From NCBI RefSeq assembly GCF_001904655.1, contig NZ_MRCC01000007.1:1-64000 (forward strand): a DNA stretch of 64,000 nt, written 5' to 3'. The stretch is from Chroogloeocystis siderophila 5.2 s.c.1. GTDB lineage: Bacteria; Cyanobacteriota; Cyanobacteriia; Cyanobacteriales; Chroococcidiopsidaceae. The notes beneath the pieces were generated by a model. The model saw only the letters and a list, made by a program, of their open reading frames with translations. It did no database searches and was not told where the DNA came from. A program made the translations under genes and the position numbers. This document shows positions 55,487 to 63,649 of this stretch, piece after piece; position 1 is the stretch's first letter; each line of letters starts with the position of its first letter.

Positions 55487-55615
55487 TGAAGGGGAGTAGC
55501 TACTGACACACCGTTTTGTCAGTACACTTGAATCAACACACTGGCGTATAAGCCTGGTTCAGGTGACAATTTAGCAACTAGCATCGAGCGCGCTAATTTG
55601 GAAGTGAGACCTTCA
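55487..55615 (+). promoter_or_regulatory. yybP-ykoY manganese riboswitch aptamer
   Basis: The 5' signature GGGGAGTAGC (55491-55500) and 3' signature GTGAGACC (55604-55611) are both exact. The closing stem is TGAAGG (55487-55492) with CCTTCA (55610-55615). Between are a hairpin TACTGACA/TGTCAGTA (55501-55508 with 55517-55524) and a second arm CTTGAA...TTCAGG. This is the manganese-sensing class usually found before manganese exporters, as here. Confidence 0.9.
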
Positions 55616-55637
55616 CTAAGTTCACAGCAGTTAATGT

Positions 55638-55704
55638 GAGCTTGGTGGGGTCTTTTGGCTGTCATCAAGCTCTCTAGCCATTAGTCTAGTTTGAGGAGCT
55701 TGAT
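55638..55704 (+). promoter_or_regulatory. Expression platform of the manganese riboswitch
   Basis: GAGCTTGGTG (55638-55647) pairs with CATCAAGCTC (55663-55672; one G-U). The same ATCAAGCTC (55664-55672) is perfectly complementary to GAGCTTGAT (55696-55704), which overlaps the GAGGAG ribosome binding site before the GTG start. The two hairpins cannot coexist, so one exposes and the other hides the site. A translational switch fits; no T-run follows either hairpin. Confidence 0.75.
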
Positions 55705-55708
55705 TCAG

Positions 55709-56332
55709 GTGCTATCTGCATTTATCGCGGGCTTTTTACTCATTGCCGTTTCTGAGCTAGGAGATAAAACATTCTTTATCGCCGCAATTTTAGCGATGCG
55801 TCACTCGCGCAGGCTGATTTTTGCTGCTGTAGTGGCGGCTTTAGCCGCAATGACGGTGCTATCTGTCCTTGTCGGACAAGTTGCGTCTTTGCTGCCACCA
55901 AATTACATTTATTACGCTGAAATCGTTTTGTTTATTGGCTTTGGTTTTAAACTGCTGTACGATGCGAGTAAAATGCCAGCGAATACGTGTGATGCTGAAG
56001 TTGTCCAAGAGGCGGCAGACATTGTTGACAAAGCCGAAGGACATCTATCTCAGCAAACGAATTGGGCAATTTGTGTCGAAGCTTTTGTTTTGACATTTCT
56101 CGCCGAATGGGGCGATCGCACGCAAATCGCGACTATCGCTTTGGCCGCAGGCAATAATCCTTTTGGGGTAACGACAGGTGCCATTTTAGGTCATGCGCTT
56201 TGTGCGGCGATCGCCGTCATTGGTGGCAGAATACTTGCTGGACGAATATCCGAGCAAGCATTGACAATCTTTGGTGGATGCTTGTTTTTACTCTTTGGGT
56301 TAGTCGCGTGCTGGGAAGGACCTCTTAGTTAG
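55709..56332 (+). CDS. mnx: UPF0016/GDT1 family manganese exporter
   Basis: 207 residues from the GTG at 55709, which has GAGGAG ten bases upstream; TTG codons at 55691 and 55700 are in frame. Two copies of the hallmark motif occur, AVSELGDKTFFIAAILAMRHSR and FLAEWGDRTQIATIALAAGN, so both halves of the six- to seven-helix transporter are present. In Synechocystis the homologue (Mnx) exports manganese across the thylakoid membrane. The manganese riboswitch upstream supports the same role here. The stop overlaps the convergent TPR gene by eight bases. Confidence 0.93.
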   Translation: MLSAFIAGFLLIAVSELGDKTFFIAAILAMRHSRRLIFAAVVAALAAMTVLSVLVGQVASLLPPNYIYYAEIVLFIGFGFKLLYDASKMPANTCDAEVVQEAADIVDKAEGHLSQQTNWAICVEAFVLTFLAEWGDRTQIATIALAAGNNPFGVTTGAILGHALCAAIAVIGGRILAGRISEQALTIFGGCLFLLFGLVACWEGPLS

Positions 56333-57128
56333 CGGGGTTAGGAGTTGGTGCAACTTGCGGAGCTTGCGCGAGTTGATTGATGCGCTCTTTGTATTGTGCG
56401 GGAGCTAAAGACGCAGCGTTATCAAATAAGGATTTAGCTTCCTCATTTTTACCTTGTTGCTTGAGCGCCATTGCTTTTGCTAATACCGGACGAAAGTCTT
56501 GTTTATTATTACTAATGAGTTCGTCGTAGATGGCGATCGCCTCGTTGTAATTTTGCTGTGTTGCATAAACTTGAGCTAACAGCAGCCGAACAGCGTTAAC
56601 GTCGATGTTATCAGCTTGTTGCACGTTATCAAGTGTATTTTGAAGCAATGCGATCGCTTCCGATGGTCTTTGTTCGCGTAATTGAATATTAGCAAGTCCT
56701 TCGAGCGCTTGGAGATTACCAGGATTGGTTGCGAGAATCGAGCGATAAGCTGTAGTTTCACCTTCGCGATCACCTAGCCGTTGCTTAATGTCTGCTAAGA
56801 GTAAATTGTATTCAGCTTCTGTCGGATTCAATCCTGCTAATTTCTCTAGCGGAGCAACAGCACCTTTAAGATCCAACAATTCAAGTCGCGCTTTGACGAG
56901 TCCCCGCAGCGCTGTTTGATTTTCTGGTTCTCGCTGAAGGACAACTTCGTAGCCGCGTGCAGCTTCTGTAAGTTGTTGTTGCGCCTGATTCGTTACGGGT
57001 GCTTCGCCTGCTGGTTGACTAGCACGAAATGCGGTACTGAACAAAGGAAGCATGGAAAAACCAACAAAGGCAATGATTGCCAGCACCAGAACTACACTAA
57101 TAAACCAGCGTCTACGTGGTTGAGACAC
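56325..57128 (-). CDS. Membrane-anchored TPR protein
   Basis: 267 residues. A basic N-terminus and helix (about 8-27, WFISVVLVLAIIAFVGFSML) anchor it, then a chain of about five tetratricopeptide repeats from residue 50 (AARGYEVVLQREPENQTALRGL, GETTAYRSILATNPGNLQALEGL, YNEAIAIYDELISNNKQDFRPVL and others) ends with a Pro/Ala-rich tail. TPRs usually hold protein partners; photosynthetic complex assembly is one common role in this phylum but cannot be claimed here. It is convergent with the manganese exporter gene. The upstream region of 440 bases has no gene. Confidence 0.88.
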   Translation of the reverse strand: MSQPRRRWFISVVLVLAIIAFVGFSMLPLFSTAFRASQPAGEAPVTNQAQQQLTEAARGYEVVLQREPENQTALRGLVKARLELLDLKGAVAPLEKLAGLNPTEAEYNLLLADIKQRLGDREGETTAYRSILATNPGNLQALEGLANIQLREQRPSEAIALLQNTLDNVQQADNIDVNAVRLLLAQVYATQQNYNEAIAIYDELISNNKQDFRPVLAKAMALKQQGKNEEAKSLFDNAASLAPAQYKERINQLAQAPQVAPTPNPAN

Positions 57129-57567
57129 AAAACTGCCTTGAACTCTAAATCTAAAATAATATTATCTTTGACAAATCAGGGCATTACTGAAAAATGCTTT
57201 AACTTTGCCAAAGCATTTTAGACCTACAAGTTAAAATATCTCCAATATGTCTCAAGTAGGTACTTAAAACAGATTTTAACCAATTTTTTGTAGGAACGCG
57301 CTGTGAAATAGGATTTGAACCTCATGAACGCTTGGAACAACGCACAGAACCTTCAAATAATGTTCGGTTGGCTGATGGTTGTACTGTGTTCGATGACTAG
57401 AGGGTATATACCTGTGCTATGCTTCGCACACTGGACTTTGCACTATGCATTTAAGCGACTGTTTTTGCTAAGAAGTTACCAGCGTGTACTTCCTATCAGT
57501 TTACAGCTAATGTGCAGGTGCCAAATAAAATCTCAATTTGGATGTGTCTCCGCCGCAAGGAGTTTTT
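57129..57567. other. Intergenic region with no convincing gene
   Basis: About 440 bases between divergent genes. A 10-bp perfect palindrome GGTATATACC (57403-57412) may be a regulator site. A stretch near 57300-57330 (GGATTTGAACCTCA) superficially looks like a tRNA T-arm but lacks the other arms. Confidence 0.5.
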
Positions 57568-58518
57568 ATGAATTCCTCTGTTAATCCGTTTTCCGAATCG
57601 TCTAATGCTGCTTTTGAGCGCGTTACAATAAGCTCGCAAGCAAGTACCGAAGCAGAATCATCACCAAATGCACCAGAAACTACTTTAGAATCTGTCAATC
57701 GACAGCAACCGATCCCACCTCCGAGCGAACCAATGCAATATCGTGCAATTGGGTTAGTTCGTGGCAAGTACGTCCCCAGCAGCGAGCAATTCACTAAAGG
57801 TGTTCTGTTGACAAGCGATGGCGTAGAAATTGAAACTGTCCTTTTAGGAAGGATTATGAGTTTGGTGCGGAATCACCTCGATTTATCGCAAGACCATTTG
57901 TGGGTAGTTTATCCGCGTACACAACCAAAAGAAGGGACTTTACACCTACAAGTTGTTGGTGTTTGGGAGCCAGATAAGTTAGCAAAACAGCAAAATACAA
58001 GAGATCAGAGGTCAGACGGGGAGCAGGGTAAATCTTTGCAAGAAGTAACTCGTAGTTCAGATCCTGCTGCACCAGAGGAAATGACATCGACTGCGCCGTT
58101 CGTTGAAGATGGCTATTTTTCTGTGCGGGGTGAGATTATTTATCAGTCTGTTCCCGACGAACACTTTATTGTGAAAATCAAGCAGGCTCCACGCAAAGAT
58201 TCGGATAAGCCCAAGTATTTTAAGTTAAAACTCAACGGGGATCTAAAAAGTAAAGCAGTTGGTCAGTTTTGGGACTTACACGCCAAGAGACAGGAAAAAG
58301 ATTTAGTCCTAACACAGGCAAATGCGATCGCAATTCTGCCAGCGAAGCCCAAGTTAAAGCGTGGTGGTCCACCACGTAAAGGCGGTTATCCCTTTCCAAA
58401 ACGCAATTCCGAAACACCACGTCCCGTGCGTAAGACTTTAGACTCTAAGCCAACAGCGCGACCAATTCCAAAATCGTCGGTTCCTAAACCGATCAAACGC
58501 CCTAAGCCACCAAATTGA
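57568..58518 (+). CDS. Unrecognised protein with basic proline-rich tail
   Basis: 316 residues from the ATG at 57568, which is preceded by GCAAGGAG; an upstream frame to 57538 is ignored. The N-terminal 40 residues are Ser/Thr/Glu-rich and disordered. A globular region (about 60-240) has AIGLVRGKYVPSSEQFTKGV and FSVRGEIIYQSVPDEHFIVKI; each could be a small beta domain, perhaps nucleic-acid binding. The C-terminus (KRGGPPRKGGYPFPKRN, then RPVRKTLDSKPTARPIPKSS) is basic and Pro-rich. A repeat (58000-58028) adds TRDQRSDGEQGK in frame. I recognise no family. Confidence 0.75.
   Translation: MNSSVNPFSESSNAAFERVTISSQASTEAESSPNAPETTLESVNRQQPIPPPSEPMQYRAIGLVRGKYVPSSEQFTKGVLLTSDGVEIETVLLGRIMSLVRNHLDLSQDHLWVVYPRTQPKEGTLHLQVVGVWEPDKLAKQQNTRDQRSDGEQGKSLQEVTRSSDPAAPEEMTSTAPFVEDGYFSVRGEIIYQSVPDEHFIVKIKQAPRKDSDKPKYFKLKLNGDLKSKAVGQFWDLHAKRQEKDLVLTQANAIAILPAKPKLKRGGPPRKGGYPFPKRNSETPRPVRKTLDSKPTARPIPKSSVPKPIKRPKPPN
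58000..58028. repeat. GGTCAGAGATCAGG repeat inside a coding region
   Basis: AGAGATCAGAGGTCAGACGG followed by GGAGCAGGG reads in frame as a short charged patch (RDQRSDGEQG). It lies between two globular parts of the protein, as seen with the other in-frame insertions. Confidence 0.65.
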
Positions 58519-58568
58519 GTAGAGGGGCACAGTAAGGTTCTGTTATGAACTTCTCTTTCACTTTCTCC

Positions 58569-59750
58569 TCACTCTAAGGCAACTTGTGCGCCCCAAATGT
58601 CTTGAGGAAGAAAAGACCGTTCTTTAGAGATGGGTGCAACTGGTTCAGTAAGCGTAAATTTTCCGGCTTCAATCCATTGTTTTAGGGTGATGGCAATTTG
58701 ACGTGACAAAAACATACTTGCTAAGGGAGCCGCGCGCACAGGCTTTCCTTCAATCATGATTCGCCCAGACTTAAGCTGTGCGTAGCTGACTAAACCAAAC
58801 GTAGGACGCACGCGACGCGGAATTGAAAAGTCTACAATAGGCGCAACTAAGTCGTTGTCTTGAACTGCACAGTGGACAACGACTTCTTCGTTTAAAACTG
58901 GGATGGGGACTCCAACACCGAGCATAAGCGAAGGACCATAACTTTTAAAATAGCAACCACGTACCCAACGAGCATCCATTTGTTTGGCATCGCCAATTAA
59001 CGCTAAAGTTGCCGCAGGACCAATGGGAGTATCGTTCGGCAGCCGTTTTTGTAAAGGAAAGTGCTGTGTTCCTTCCCACGCGACATAGCCAATTCCGCCA
59101 CCTAAGAAAATTCGCGTACCAATGCCAATTGTTTGTAAATTAGGGTCGTTGAATAATGGCGAAAGCGCACCAGGGTTAGAGTAAACTGCATTACTTAAAC
59201 GCGGTTGTAGTGGACCTAGATATGTGTATAAGGGGCGATCGCCACCATTGACGCCAACAATAAAATTTTGATATAGATTTCGAGGATTAAATAAATAAAA
59301 TTGATTAATTGTGTCGCGGGTAATTGTCGTTTCAAACGTCGCACGTGGATAACAATCGGTGACTTGTCCTAAAGCACGTAGCTGAATCGGAGATCCTGCG
59401 ATTAAGTCAGAAATAACATGACCCCCGCCTTTTTCTCGCGTTTCCTCGCCATCAACAGCTTCCACCGCTTGCGTTGCACCCAAATATAAATCAACTGCGC
59501 CAAAACCCGAATAAGCCGGAACACCATCGAGCCAACAGCGACGAATTTTAATCGGTGGGTCAGTGTGTCCTAAATTGATAATTGCCCCTGAAGACTCCAT
59601 CGGTTCAAAAGTGCCAGTCGTAATCACATCGACTTCTTGTGCTGCTTGCGCGATACCGACTTGTGCTACTCTTGCTTTTAATTCTTCAACTGTCCATACC
59701 ACAACACTTTGGCAATTGATTTTTTCATTAATTTCAGTAATTGTACGCAT
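58569..59750 (-). CDS. Homocysteine biosynthesis protein homologue (DUF39)
   Basis: 393 residues. The start RTITEINEKINCQSVVVWTVEEL and the DVITTGTFEPMESSGAIINL, VDLYLGATQA, EKGGGHVISDLIAGSPIQL and RDTINQFYLFNPRN stretches match DUF39 (HcyBio). In methanogens such proteins, with a ferredoxin partner, turn aspartate semialdehyde and sulfide into homocysteine; the cyanobacterial version is plausible but untested. Cysteines at about 13, 72 and 272 (GCYFKSYGPS) are candidates for sulfur chemistry. The ATG at 59750 is clear. No ferredoxin gene or methionine gene is adjacent. The upstream gap holds one dispersed repeat. Confidence 0.85.
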   Translation of the reverse strand: MRTITEINEKINCQSVVVWTVEELKARVAQVGIAQAAQEVDVITTGTFEPMESSGAIINLGHTDPPIKIRRCWLDGVPAYSGFGAVDLYLGATQAVEAVDGEETREKGGGHVISDLIAGSPIQLRALGQVTDCYPRATFETTITRDTINQFYLFNPRNLYQNFIVGVNGGDRPLYTYLGPLQPRLSNAVYSNPGALSPLFNDPNLQTIGIGTRIFLGGGIGYVAWEGTQHFPLQKRLPNDTPIGPAATLALIGDAKQMDARWVRGCYFKSYGPSLMLGVGVPIPVLNEEVVVHCAVQDNDLVAPIVDFSIPRRVRPTFGLVSYAQLKSGRIMIEGKPVRAAPLASMFLSRQIAITLKQWIEAGKFTLTEPVAPISKERSFLPQDIWGAQVALE

Positions 59751-59916
59751 GGTAGTTGAGAGTAAAATTAGAGATTAAGACACTTTGAGTTCATTTGAGT
59801 TATGAACATCCTGTTAGAGTTACTATTAACAAGTAGCCTACATATTGTTACGTTCATAAATCATTTAGAAGCTTTATAGAACAACGACAAACTCATGATA
59901 AGTCGAGAAGGTGGTA

Positions 59917-59927
59917 TCTCAATTAGC
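59917..59927. promoter_or_regulatory. Shared 11-mer before the AraC gene
   Basis: TCTCAATTAGC is the reverse complement of GCTAATTGAGA at 61141-61151, which lies 19 bases before the TonB receptor start. A common regulator of the iron cluster (the AraC protein or Fur) may bind both. With only two copies this is weak evidence. Confidence 0.35.
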
Positions 59928-59989
59928 TTAAAATGTGTCTATAAAAATTGATAGTATAGCTCAAAACTATTGCCCCAACCAGCTTTTTA

Positions 59990-60043
59990 CCCTGAACCGT
60001 AGGTCTGCGCAAGCGCCCTCTGATGACCTCTCATCCCTGATAT
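59990..60043. repeat. Composite repeat with CCGTAGGTCTGCGC core
   Basis: CCTGAACCGTAGGTCTGCGC and AAGCGCCCTCTGATGACC, then CTCATCCCTGATAT, repeats almost exactly the element at 14377-14430, including the GGTCAGAGATCAGG-type ends. It ends about 25 bases before the AraC ATG. Confidence 0.7.
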
Positions 60044-60069
60044 ATCCATTGTCTTAACCAACAGCAATA

Positions 60070-61044
60070 ATGACAATTATCCTTTCACAAAGTAGTTACT
60101 GGGAGCTATTTGAGGAAGCTGTAGAAGTCGAAACAAACGTTCATTCAGTTGATGAATTTGATACTACTTGGAAGTATCCACAGCAGCTTGGTCAAGGGTA
60201 TTGGCGAGATATTATCCTCAGTAAAGGATTAGCGTTAACGATCGCAGACTATCAACCACAGGATGACATTGTTTCCGCAGCACCCGAACGCCAGCACCCT
60301 TTAGAGTACACCTTCTATCTTTCTGGTGGTGAGGGTTGTAACGATTGTTTTTTACGCGCTGGGCAATACACGCTATGTGGTAGCGGAATTGCACCGAAAG
60401 AAGATTGCTACTCCTCTGCTAAGCGATGCTTTGTTATTAATGCGCACATTGCACCTGAGTTGTTTCAGTCATTCGTTTTGAACCCTACCAAGGAAGTGCC
60501 ACAGGAGTTCCAGCATTTGATGCACAATTTGGATCAAGAGTACAGTACTAGCTTTGGCACAACTACCGCAGAAATGCATATAGTTTTGCAACAAATTTTA
60601 CAATGCCCTTACCACGGTTTCATGAAACGAATGTATCTCGAAAGTAAGGTTTGGGAATTAATGGTGTTGCTGCTTGACCAACTAAAATCACAAAAACAGC
60701 ATAAACCTCCTACTAGTCTAAAATCTGAAGATATTGAGCGCATTTACCAAGCACAAGCAATTTTATTACAGCAGCTGAGCAATCCACCTTCTTTAATCGA
60801 GCTAGCCCGTAAAGTTGGTCTTAATGATTGCACGTTGAAGCGGGGATTTCGCCAAGTTTTTGGCAAAACGGCATTTGCGTATTTACATCATCACCGCTTA
60901 GAACAAGCGAAGCAACTATTGGCACAAGGCGATATGAGTGTTGCAGAAGTTGCTCGTAGTGTAGGATTTGCCGATCGCAGCTACTTCACAATAGCATTTC
61001 GCAAGCAGTATGGCTGTAATCCAGGAGCTTACCGACGGCGATAA
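60070..61044 (+). CDS. AraC-family regulator (PchR-like)
   Basis: 324 residues. The C-terminal 110 residues carry two helix-turn-helix motifs: SLIELARKVGLNDCTLKRGFRQVFG and MSVAEVARSVGFADRSYFTIAFRKQYG, the second the AraC signature. The N-terminal sensor half is that of the siderophore-responding PchR group. Such regulators turn on siderophore receptor genes when the siderophore is imported, often with Fur as repressor. It lies 125 bases before the receptor gene on the same strand; a shared 11-mer flanks both promoters. Confidence 0.92.
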   Translation: MTIILSQSSYWELFEEAVEVETNVHSVDEFDTTWKYPQQLGQGYWRDIILSKGLALTIADYQPQDDIVSAAPERQHPLEYTFYLSGGEGCNDCFLRAGQYTLCGSGIAPKEDCYSSAKRCFVINAHIAPELFQSFVLNPTKEVPQEFQHLMHNLDQEYSTSFGTTTAEMHIVLQQILQCPYHGFMKRMYLESKVWELMVLLLDQLKSQKQHKPPTSLKSEDIERIYQAQAILLQQLSNPPSLIELARKVGLNDCTLKRGFRQVFGKTAFAYLHHHRLEQAKQLLAQGDMSVAEVARSVGFADRSYFTIAFRKQYGCNPGAYRRR

Positions 61045-61140
61045 GTTGATCCGTGCGCTATCAAAAAATTCCGTCTACCCTACAAAAAAATTCCGTCTAG
61101 CCAACAATGCGATCGCGATCGCAACTGTTCATCACTGTAA

Positions 61141-61151
61141 GCTAATTGAGA
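61141..61151. promoter_or_regulatory. Shared 11-mer before the receptor gene
   Basis: GCTAATTGAGA here is the reverse complement of the element at 59917-59927. It stands 19 bases upstream of the receptor ATG. Confidence 0.35.
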
Positions 61152-61169
61152 ATAGCTCTTGTTTAAGTG

Positions 61170-63647
61170 ATGACGCAACTACGACAAGTTATATTAATTA
61201 TTAGTATTCTGCTGTTGGTACTATCACCAAAAGCACGGGCGGAAATTTCTAGAGATAGGCAACCGCAACAAATCAAGCAGCGATCACTGCCATCATTGAC
61301 TCCTAACACCCCAACTCAAATTATAGGAGTACAACTTAACACTGATGCAGAAATTGAGGTGCTCTTAACTCCTTCACAGCAACTGCAACCAGTCATAACC
61401 TCGGTTTTGGGCAATACGTACATTGTCGAGATTCCTAATGCAGTGCTCGTTTTAGCCGATGGTGAAGAATTTCGGACACAAGAGCCAAGTGCAGAAATTG
61501 CAGAAGTCACAGTCACAAATTTACCTAACAATCGCGTTCAGGTGGCGATCACTGGAGTCAACGAGCCTCCTACAGTTACCATAAGTAGCGATCGTCAAAG
61601 ATTGGTATTGAGCGTTACCCCACCACCGCCTACAGCAGAAGAGATAATTGAAATTCTTGTTACCGGCGAACAAGTGCAGGGCTACATCGTCCCTAATGCC
61701 TCAACAGCAACGCGCACCGATACGCCACTGCGCGACATTCCGCAATCGATTCAAGTCATTCCACAACAAGTGCTTGAAGATCAACAGGTGATTCGCCTAG
61801 ATGAAGCACTACGTAATGTTAGTGGTGTTGTTCCTGGTGACAACTTTGCGGGAACGCGCGATCAGTTTATTATTCGTGGTTTTCCTCAGTTCAATACATT
61901 TCGCGATGGCGTGCGCGATAGTCGTAATATTCTCCAAGAAACAACCAATATCGAACGCATTGAAGTTCTCAAAGGTCCAGCGTCAGTTTTATTTGGCAAC
62001 TTAGAACCAGGGGGAATTGTTAATATCATTCCGAAAAGACCCTTACGCGATCCGTTCTACGCGGCTGAAGTGCAAGTGGGTAATTTTGGTCTAATTCGAC
62101 CGCAAATTGATGTTTCTGAACCATTAAACGCTGAGCGATCGCTGTACCGCTTGAATGTTGCCTACGAACGCGCGCAAGGCTTTCGTGATTTTGAACAAGA
62201 TATCGAGCGCGTGTTTATTGCTCCCGTGTTTTCCTGGGCGATTAGCGATCGTACTAATCTCTTACTTGAGTTTGAATATCTCCGAGATGAGCGACCGTTT
62301 GATCGAGGTTTAGTTGCAATTGGTGACACTATTGCCGATATTCCCATAGACCGCATTTTAGGCGAACCTGATGATTTTAGACGCAATGAAGCGGTGAGTG
62401 CTGGATACGCACTCGAACATCGCTTGAGCGAAAATTGGCAGATCCGTAACGCATTTCGCTTCTCAGCATCAGATACACTCGACTTCAAAGCTGATCCTGA
62501 TAGTTTAGACGAAACGACTGGGAATCTCTCGCGAACTTTTAGTTCTAACGATGACCTGCGGGAAACCTATGAGTTACAAACTGCGTTGCTGGGACAATTT
62601 ACAACAGGTGAAATTGCGCATCAAGTTGTGTTTGGTGTAGATTTAGCCCGCGTCTTCTCTCAAGGTACGAATTTCTTATTGCCCGAGGGTGAGACTCCTA
62701 GCATTAATATTTTTGCTCCAGTTTATGATGCGATCGCACGACCAACGCTCAATGACTTAACCGAGTTAGGTCGAGATAGTAGATCGCAAGTAGACTCATT
62801 AGGAATTTACCTGCAAGATCAAGTCAGTATTCTTGATAACTTGAAACTACTTGTTGGCGGTCGCTTCGACATTGTTGAACAAGACAGTGTATTTAACGAT
62901 TCTCCTTCAGCACGCCGCGATGATGTTTTTAGTCCCCGTTTTGGGTTAGTGTATCAACCGATCAACCCAATTTCACTTTACGCGAGCTACAGTCAGTCGT
63001 TTGCACCCAACTTTGGCACTACCGCCGATGGTACACCTTTGGAACCTGAACGCGGGACACAGTATGAAATTGGTGTGAGAGCAGAGTTACTAGAAGGCAG
63101 ATTAATTTCAAATCTCGCCTTCTACGAACTGACAAAAACAAACATTGCCACATCAGATCCGAACGATCCTACGTTTAATTTTTACATTCCCATCGGCGAA
63201 CAACGCAGTCGCGGTATTGAACTCGATATCGGGGGTGAAATTCTTCCTGGCTGGAACGTTATTGCATCTTATGCTTACACCGATGCTGTTATTACTTCAG
63301 GCACTTTTGGGATTCCTGATGGAAATTTACCCGCAAACGTTCCGCAACATAGCGGTAGTTTATGGACAACCTACGAAATTCAGCGCGGTAATTTACAAGG
63401 ATTAGGCTTTGGTCTTGGTTTATTTTTAGTTGGAGCGCGACAAGGAGATAATGAGAATACTTTTGAGCTACCAAGTTATCTTCGTACCGATGCAGCGGTG
63501 TATTACCGACAAGATAACTGGAGGTTAGCACTTAATTTGCGCAACTTATTTGATGTCGCCTATTTTGAAAGTGTTGAATATGGGCGAACGACGATTAAGC
63601 CTGGTGCGCCTTTTACAGTAGTCGGATCAATAGCAATCGAGTTTTGA
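61170..63647 (+). CDS. TonB-dependent siderophore receptor with AMIN domain
   Basis: 825 residues from the ATG at 61170. A signal peptide (about 1-24, VILIISILLLVLSPKARA) is followed by an AMIN domain (about 45-150), the TonB plug (TPLRDIPQSIQVIPQQVL, then VSGVV, TRDQFIIRGFPQFNTFRDG; about 185-330) and a 22-strand barrel ending ...RNLFDVAYFESVEY ... FTVVGSIAIEF with terminal Phe. It imports ferric siderophores across the outer membrane using TonB energy. AMIN domains, which bind peptidoglycan or target septa, are typical of cyanobacterial receptors and rare elsewhere. The lipoprotein gene starts two bases after its stop. Confidence 0.94.
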   Translation: MTQLRQVILIISILLLVLSPKARAEISRDRQPQQIKQRSLPSLTPNTPTQIIGVQLNTDAEIEVLLTPSQQLQPVITSVLGNTYIVEIPNAVLVLADGEEFRTQEPSAEIAEVTVTNLPNNRVQVAITGVNEPPTVTISSDRQRLVLSVTPPPPTAEEIIEILVTGEQVQGYIVPNASTATRTDTPLRDIPQSIQVIPQQVLEDQQVIRLDEALRNVSGVVPGDNFAGTRDQFIIRGFPQFNTFRDGVRDSRNILQETTNIERIEVLKGPASVLFGNLEPGGIVNIIPKRPLRDPFYAAEVQVGNFGLIRPQIDVSEPLNAERSLYRLNVAYERAQGFRDFEQDIERVFIAPVFSWAISDRTNLLLEFEYLRDERPFDRGLVAIGDTIADIPIDRILGEPDDFRRNEAVSAGYALEHRLSENWQIRNAFRFSASDTLDFKADPDSLDETTGNLSRTFSSNDDLRETYELQTALLGQFTTGEIAHQVVFGVDLARVFSQGTNFLLPEGETPSINIFAPVYDAIARPTLNDLTELGRDSRSQVDSLGIYLQDQVSILDNLKLLVGGRFDIVEQDSVFNDSPSARRDDVFSPRFGLVYQPINPISLYASYSQSFAPNFGTTADGTPLEPERGTQYEIGVRAELLEGRLISNLAFYELTKTNIATSDPNDPTFNFYIPIGEQRSRGIELDIGGEILPGWNVIASYAYTDAVITSGTFGIPDGNLPANVPQHSGSLWTTYEIQRGNLQGLGFGLGLFLVGARQGDNENTFELPSYLRTDAAVYYRQDNWRLALNLRNLFDVAYFESVEYGRTTIKPGAPFTVVGSIAIEF

Positions 63648-63649
63648 AT

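Larger units (their letters stand above)
59751..60069. other. Promoter region between DUF39 and the iron cluster
   Basis: 319 bases between divergent genes. It holds the 59917-59927 element shared with the receptor promoter and the composite repeat at 59990-60043. No gene. Confidence 0.55.

Noticed and set aside
57295-57335. tRNA-like T-arm (GGATTTGAACCTCA)
   Set aside because: The T-stem fails after three pairs, and no D-arm, anticodon arm or acceptor stem can be drawn around it on either strand.
57315-57584. 89-codon Leu/Cys-rich frame
   Set aside because: It overlaps the start and ribosome binding site of the gene at 57568, has atypical composition and no family signal.
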